In this document: piece after piece, positions 7,101 to 9,723 of the stretch
Position numbering within the stretch: the first letter of the stretch is position 1
Layout of the letters: each line of letters starts with the position of its first letter
NCBI GenBank assembly: GCA_016190245.1
Contig: JACPQY010000065.1
Coordinates: 1 to 9,723 of the forward strand
Direction of reading: 5' to 3'
Source of the DNA: Nitrospirota bacterium
Lineage (GTDB): Bacteria > JACPQY01
Length of the DNA: 9,723 nucleotides
Notes under the pieces: model-generated
Database searches by the model: none
Seen by the model: the letters and a program-made list of their open reading frames with translations, nothing else
What the model was told of the DNA's origin: nothing
Position numbers and translations under genes: made by a program

Positions 7101-9474
7101 CCTCCGCCGGATTTCAGACCGAGCGAACGTCGCGCGAACGCTCCTGAACATCGGCGTGATCCGGAGTCACACCCTCGATCTCGAGGGGGCGCGGAATGCG
7201 CTGGTCGAAGCGGCCCGGGAGGCTGAGGCGCTCGGCATGACCCACCTCCTGGCAAACGTTCACGTGGTCCGGTCCAATTGCGGCCTTCTCAAGGGGGACT
7301 TCGAGTCGGCGCGACAGGATGCCTTGACCGCCGAGCGGCTCTTCCGCCAGGCCGAGCGGCCGGAGGACGCCGCCTTCGCCGGGCTCAGGCACGTGGAAGC
7401 TCTACTGGGCCTGGGTCTGACCGACGAGGCGGGCGGCGAATTGGATCGCCACGTGGCGGCGCTCGGCCCGGCGCCGGACGAGCCCTTCGATGCCCTGATC
7501 CTTTACCTGCGCGGGCTCCTGCTGCCCAAGGGCGAGGCGGACAGATGCAGGAGCATCCTGAATCAGGCGCTGGCGAGGGCTCCGGCCGGCACCACGCTGG
7601 GGGAGGACGTTCGAAAGAAGGTTGGATTCCGACTCGCCCGGATGCACGTGGGGAGCGAGGCCCGGAATGCCATGACGCGTCTTCCGCTCTCAGATGGAAG
7701 ATGGAGCTCGAAGGAGGGAGGAATGGAAAGCCCTGATCCTGCCAAGGAGCCTTTGCCCGAATCCACCACGGCGTACCTGCCGAGCGATCGCCCTGCCCCC
7801 TCGATCGGTCGCGCCCCGAACGAAAATCCTCGAGGCTACAGTCTGGCGGCGGTGGAGGTGGTGCGCAAGATGAGCCTCGCGGTGGACGTGCAGGACGTTC
7901 TGGTCGAGATCGTGGATTCCCTGCTGGGATTCACGGGCGCGGAACGTGGGTTTCTCCTGATCCTCGAAAACGGGGACCTGAAGGTTCGCGTCGGACGTCA
8001 GGCGGAAGGGAAGGATCTCTCGCTCGACGCCGCCACGTTCAGTCTCACGATCGCCGAGGAATGCATCGAGAAGCGGGCCGCCGTCGTCGCGCTCGATGCG
8101 ATGCAGGACTCCCGGTTCAAGGAGTCCGAGAGCGTCTACCAGTTTCACGTCCAGTCGGTGATGGCCGTGCCGCTCGCGCTGGGGCATGAGATCGTGGGGG
8201 CGATCTACCTGGATACGCGGCTGCGGAAACGGGCTTTTGGCGATCAGGACGTGGAGGTCCTCACTGCCCTCGCCGATCTGGCTGCAGTAGCCATCCAGAG
8301 GGCACGCCTCATGGCTCAGAACCTCCGAGACCAGAAGGAGCTCCGGCGAACGCTGCGTGAGCTGAAGGAGTCCAGGTCGAAGATAGAGGCCCTGAATGAG
8401 GATTTGCGCCAGGCCAATGAGAAACTCTCGCGGCGCGTGACCGAACAGGAGGAGGAGCTCGAGACTGTCCGCGAGCGCATCAAACTCCTGGTTCAGGAGG
8501 GCAGCCCGAAGTATCGATACGATCAGATCATCGGTCAGAGCCCGGCCCTTCGCCGGGTCCTTTTGCTCCTGGACAAAGCGGTCGAGAGCCGCATTCCCGT
8601 CCACATCAGCGGTGCGAGCGGCACGGGGAAGGAGCTGTTCGCTCGCGCCCTCCACTTCAATTCCACCCGAAAGGAGGGGCCTTTCGTTCCCGTGAACTGC
8701 TCCGCTATCCCGGCGGATCTTTTCGAAGCCGAGCTGTTCGGATACGTCCGGGGCGCTTTCACGGGCGCGGAACGAGAAAAGCCGGGTCTTTTTGAGTTGG
8801 CCCACACGGGCGCGCTCTTCCTCGATGAGGTGGCGGACCTGCCACTCGGCCTCCAGGCGAAGCTGCTGCGTGTTTTGCAGGAGGGCGTGGTCCGGCGGGT
8901 AGGCGGCACGCGCGAGGTGGCTGTGGACGTGCGCGTGGTCTCCGCCTCGAATCAGGACCTGAAAGCCCTGGTGGAACAGAAGAGGTTCCGCGAGGATCTC
9001 TATTTCCGGTTGGGCGTGTTTCGAATCGAAATCCCCGCGCTGCGGGAGCGACGCGAGGATGTCCCCCCTCTGGTCCAGCACATCCTCGGGCAAGTCGCGC
9101 GGGCCGAGGGCGTGCCGTCGAAGGAGATCTCGCCCCGCGCCCTGCGGCTTCTCCAAGCCTATGACTGGCCGGGCAACGTCCGGGAGCTGGAGAACACGAT
9201 CCGCAACGCGGTTGTGATGAGCGAAGGGCCACAGATCCAGGCGGAAGCCTTCAGCCAGAAGCCCGAGTTGCTCGGCGGCGCACGCCCCTCACGCAGGGGT
9301 TCCGCCCAGGGCCTCCGAGAGGCCATGATCGACTTCCAGAAGCAGATGCTCCTGACCGCGCTTGAGCGTCGCAACTGGAACATCACGGCCGCCGCCCGGG
9401 ATCTGAAGGTGGATCGGTCGCAGCTGTCGAACTGGATCAGGAAGTTTTCCCTGGCTAAGAGGAGGTCGGGCTAG
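4186..9474 (+). CDS. Giant one-component regulator: Ser/Thr kinase - AAA_16 ATPase - TPR - GAF - sigma-54 AAA+ activator - Fis HTH
   Basis: A 1762-residue cytoplasmic protein with no membrane segment. The Hanks kinase (about 8-288) has P-loop GQGHFG (16-21), Lys38, alpha-C Glu in FEKE, catalytic HLDIKPSN (127-134), DFG (151-153) and APE (175-177), so it looks active; HLD in place of HRD makes it a non-RD kinase. A STAND/AAA_16-like NTPase follows (Walker A GSAQTGKS 339-346, Walker B LLLDD to 447), then helical repeats of TPR type (about 690-1150), as in PknK-like kinases. After a polar linker come a GAF domain (about 1225-1372), a coiled coil (about 1375-1437) and a sigma-54 activator AAA+ module: Walker A GASGTGKE (1476-1483), GAFTGA (1523-1528), Walker B LFLDE to 1548, candidate Arg fingers 1602 and 1608, WPGNVRELEN (1661-1670). 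A Fis-type helix-turn-helix ends it (about 1715-1755). It probably senses a signal, hydrolyses ATP and remodels RNA polymerase-sigma-54 at unknown promoters. ATG 4186 is chosen because the kinase fold begins at once; the frame extends to 4087 but would cover the promoter. Confidence 0.92.
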   Translation: MATLVAGRLDLHHLLGQGHFGRVFSGFDRVLGRRIAAKEFCGREGKAPVRTFEKEMRLLSQLRHPSLVQVYDLVYDEANGNHYLTEELIEGPPLDGYLSRVGEPRRLLAFVQVLQGLEYLHQRGIVHLDIKPSNILVAGADSPQPQAKILDFGIADETVRVSRSAFIAGTFPYIAPEMARREAVDGRADLYALGMTFFRALADPSAVGGRSAPHGEKESADASVGERSRSLEDMLCETATRTPPTEQEFREGVSLSFRKVLITLLDPEPRRRFWSANDVIRRLNHELETAFPLEPGRVRIPDKATALAAGLRTELGRLAEWHEAFRQPGSASFVGIIAGSAQTGKSALLDEFRRWCELRDIFVVSPSRGGDGVADLFAQLLAREPLPDLGPWAPYLKSIVPARFRDVPDPAEVEQTPDLHREALREKWAEALSCLLLSRPTVLLLDDVDLRPELLALLERLRLLPDADREAPAGSTQGFFLVATATRREGLPLGLLADEVLELLPWPRERVERFLAELLGVERMPDQTLREAMSRTESRPGFLVEFARWLAAHALAPGEAVDVQLEAVDWSRMPSLSDGAEWCRNQLKEVPHTDRQVLEWLCLAPLPLTPDDVETLELYLSGLVLPSIRRLSDLGWIREDGVAAIPASSLRREVVLGELTSEGRARMSRRLAERWDRLSLAHEVMEAPSGNAGLERARAFWLGGEADKGFELAQSELEVRLRLHRPDEVAGFLRSVMREADAMEDSHRNACRWLLARAALATGNYPEAARVLEEAEIMAGSPREHMDVVVALARAYRYGGRLADALLLIEGEKGKVTPGSGYLSTLDALLADLLLEQGRYDDVTRLAQPYTAGSRPSRPGELFAFRHVLAKVHFYQGRVREAIGLFEENLQAVRAEGAKGRIPLALNALGSALLEAGEVARALALLEECVSVAKKVGDLRGRALGEVNLGVGYQRKGEWIASLRHYETALTILRRISDRANVARTLLNIGVIRSHTLDLEGARNALVEAAREAEALGMTHLLANVHVVRSNCGLLKGDFESARQDALTAERLFRQAERPEDAAFAGLRHVEALLGLGLTDEAGGELDRHVAALGPAPDEPFDALILYLRGLLLPKGEADRCRSILNQALARAPAGTTLGEDVRKKVGFRLARMHVGSEARNAMTRLPLSDGRWSSKEGGMESPDPAKEPLPESTTAYLPSDRPAPSIGRAPNENPRGYSLAAVEVVRKMSLAVDVQDVLVEIVDSLLGFTGAERGFLLILENGDLKVRVGRQAEGKDLSLDAATFSLTIAEECIEKRAAVVALDAMQDSRFKESESVYQFHVQSVMAVPLALGHEIVGAIYLDTRLRKRAFGDQDVEVLTALADLAAVAIQRARLMAQNLRDQKELRRTLRELKESRSKIEALNEDLRQANEKLSRRVTEQEEELETVRERIKLLVQEGSPKYRYDQIIGQSPALRRVLLLLDKAVESRIPVHISGASGTGKELFARALHFNSTRKEGPFVPVNCSAIPADLFEAELFGYVRGAFTGAEREKPGLFELAHTGALFLDEVADLPLGLQAKLLRVLQEGVVRRVGGTREVAVDVRVVSASNQDLKALVEQKRFREDLYFRLGVFRIEIPALRERREDVPPLVQHILGQVARAEGVPSKEISPRALRLLQAYDWPGNVRELENTIRNAVVMSEGPQIQAEAFSQKPELLGGARPSRRGSAQGLREAMIDFQKQMLLTALERRNWNITAAARDLKVDRSQLSNWIRKFSLAKRRSG
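7712..7725 (+). promoter_or_regulatory. Strong internal ribosome binding site and in-frame ATG at the TPR/GAF junction
   Basis: AGGAGG (7712-7717) lies 5 nt before ATG 7723, which is codon 1180 of the large regulator. It is a near-perfect Shine-Dalgarno at good spacing. Translation from it would give a 583-residue protein made of linker, GAF, coiled coil, sigma-54 AAA+ and Fis helix-turn-helix, the usual size of a free-standing sigma-54 activator. The codons involved (Lys-Glu-Gly-Gly) could also produce the motif by chance. I saw no convincing promoter just upstream, so any internal product would come from the long message. Confidence 0.5.
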
Positions 9475-9526
9475 TACGGCGTTGATGAGTTCTTGGAGCA
9501 GTTTCCGGCTCTGTCGCCGTGCGGTA

Positions 9527-9565
9527 GCCCCGCCCTCCGTTCGAATTCCCGAATAGGGGCGGGGC
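9527..9565. repeat. GC-rich hairpin in the middle of the MITE-like element
   Basis: GCCCCGCCC (9527-9535) pairs perfectly with GGGCGGGGC (9557-9565). Inside the 21-nt gap TTCG (9540-9543) can pair with CGAA (9550-9553). It could stall or end transcription of the upstream regulator, but no T-run follows on the + strand. Confidence 0.6.
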
Positions 9566-9569
9566 GTAT

Positions 9570-9631
9570 GTACCGTGTTGACGAGAACCTGCCCTTTTTC
9601 GATCTGTTCCAAGACCTCTTCAACACGGTAC
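9570..9631. repeat. Third copy of the terminal repeat, forming a long hairpin
   Basis: GTACCGTGTTGACGAG (9570-9585) repeats the start of the left terminal repeat in the same orientation. It pairs with CTCTTCAACACGGTAC (9616-9631) at 15 of 16 positions around a 30-nt loop. The right part of the element can therefore fold on its own. Confidence 0.65.
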
Positions 9632-9633
9632 TA

Positions 9634-9723
9634 GGCTCTGTTTGAAAACGACCTTAAGGGGATCGACCATGGGCGGGGCGGTTCTTCGTACCTTGGCCCA
9701 GGAAGGCCAGGTACCACGCAATG
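9634..9723 (+). mobile_element. Possible left end of a second insertion sequence (continues outside window)
   Basis: From 9634 the sequence reads GGCTCTGTTTGAAAACGACC, the kind of start seen at many insertion-sequence ends. It is followed 35 nt later by a well-placed ATG. This layout of short end plus transposase start is typical of insertion sequences, but only 90 bases are visible and I cannot name a family. A bulged hairpin (TACC/GGTA and TGGCC/GGCCA, 9689-9713) lies inside. Confidence 0.3.
9669..9723 (+). CDS. Start of an unidentified gene, truncated by the window edge
   Basis: ATG 9669 is preceded by AAGGGG (9656-9661) at 7-nt spacing, a good ribosome binding site. Eighteen codons are visible, MGGAVLRTLAQEGQVPRN, still open at the edge. 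The fragment is too short to identify. Its place just inside a possible insertion-sequence end suggests a transposase, which is inference. Confidence 0.35.
   Translation, partial: MGGAVLRTLAQEGQVPRN

Larger units (their letters stand above)
9474..9631. mobile_element. MITE-like 158-bp element flanked by TA, at the regulator's stop codon
   Basis: Imperfect terminal inverted repeats of 28 bp lie at 9474-9501 and 9604-9631, matching at 23 of 28 positions (GTACsGyGTTGAwGAG then kTCTTGGArCAG). A TA dinucleotide flanks each end (9472-9473 and 9632-9633), and both junctions read CTAG. IS630/Tc1-type elements insert at TA, IS630 itself preferring CTAG. No full transposase could fit, so this would be a non-autonomous element. 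The stop codon TAG (9472-9474) is shared with the junction. A TA duplication alone is weak evidence, so the inverted repeats carry most of the argument. Confidence 0.55.

Noticed and set aside
7690-9156. Reverse-strand open frame of 488 codons under the sigma-54 part of the regulator
   Set aside because: It mirrors a strongly recognisable coding frame on the + strand in GC-rich DNA, and its product resembles no family I know.
9289-9612. Reverse-strand open frame across the end of the regulator and the MITE-like element
   Set aside because: It starts within the terminal repeat and runs into the antisense of the Fis domain, with no recognisable product.

Overview
The window is GC-rich DNA of a Gram-negative bacterium that uses sigma-54. 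Three things point that way: two putative lipoproteins, a tRNA gene with an encoded CCA end, and a very large protein joining a Hanks-type Ser/Thr kinase to a sigma-54 activator. Kinase-sigma-54 proteins of this kind suggest Myxococcota, other former Deltaproteobacteria, or a related high-GC phylum. This placement is inference; no taxonomic marker such as rRNA is present.

Layout. Bases 1-140 are the 3' end of an ISL3-type insertion sequence. It has cut off a reverse-strand CocE/X-Pro-dipeptidyl-peptidase-type hydrolase (to 1062), leaving a pseudogene that also carries a 7-nt repeat tract inside its coding region. Divergent from it is an SLC13/DASS sodium-coupled anion transporter (1151-2641). 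A short intergenic stretch holds a second 7-nt repeat tract and a reverse-strand tRNA-Gln(UUG). A well-formed promoter then leads into an unrecognised lipoprotein gene (2953-4080). The right half is one gene of 1762 codons (4186-9474). Its product runs kinase, AAA_16-type ATPase, about nine TPR-like repeats, GAF, coiled coil, sigma-54 AAA+ activator and Fis-type helix-turn-helix. The last 250 bases hold a TA-flanked, 158-bp MITE-like element abutting the stop codon, then what looks like the start of another insertion sequence running off the edge.

How it fits together. No operon is obvious: each gene appears to be its own transcription unit. The large regulator could receive a signal through its kinase, TPR and GAF parts and pass it directly to RNA polymerase-sigma-54 within one polypeptide. 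A near-perfect ribosome binding site and in-frame ATG (7723) lie exactly at the TPR/GAF boundary, so the gene may also make a separate 583-residue GAF-sigma-54-Fis activator. Its targets are not visible here; I found no convincing -24/-12 promoter in the window. Mobile elements at both ends and repeat tracts inside suggest a plastic part of the genome.
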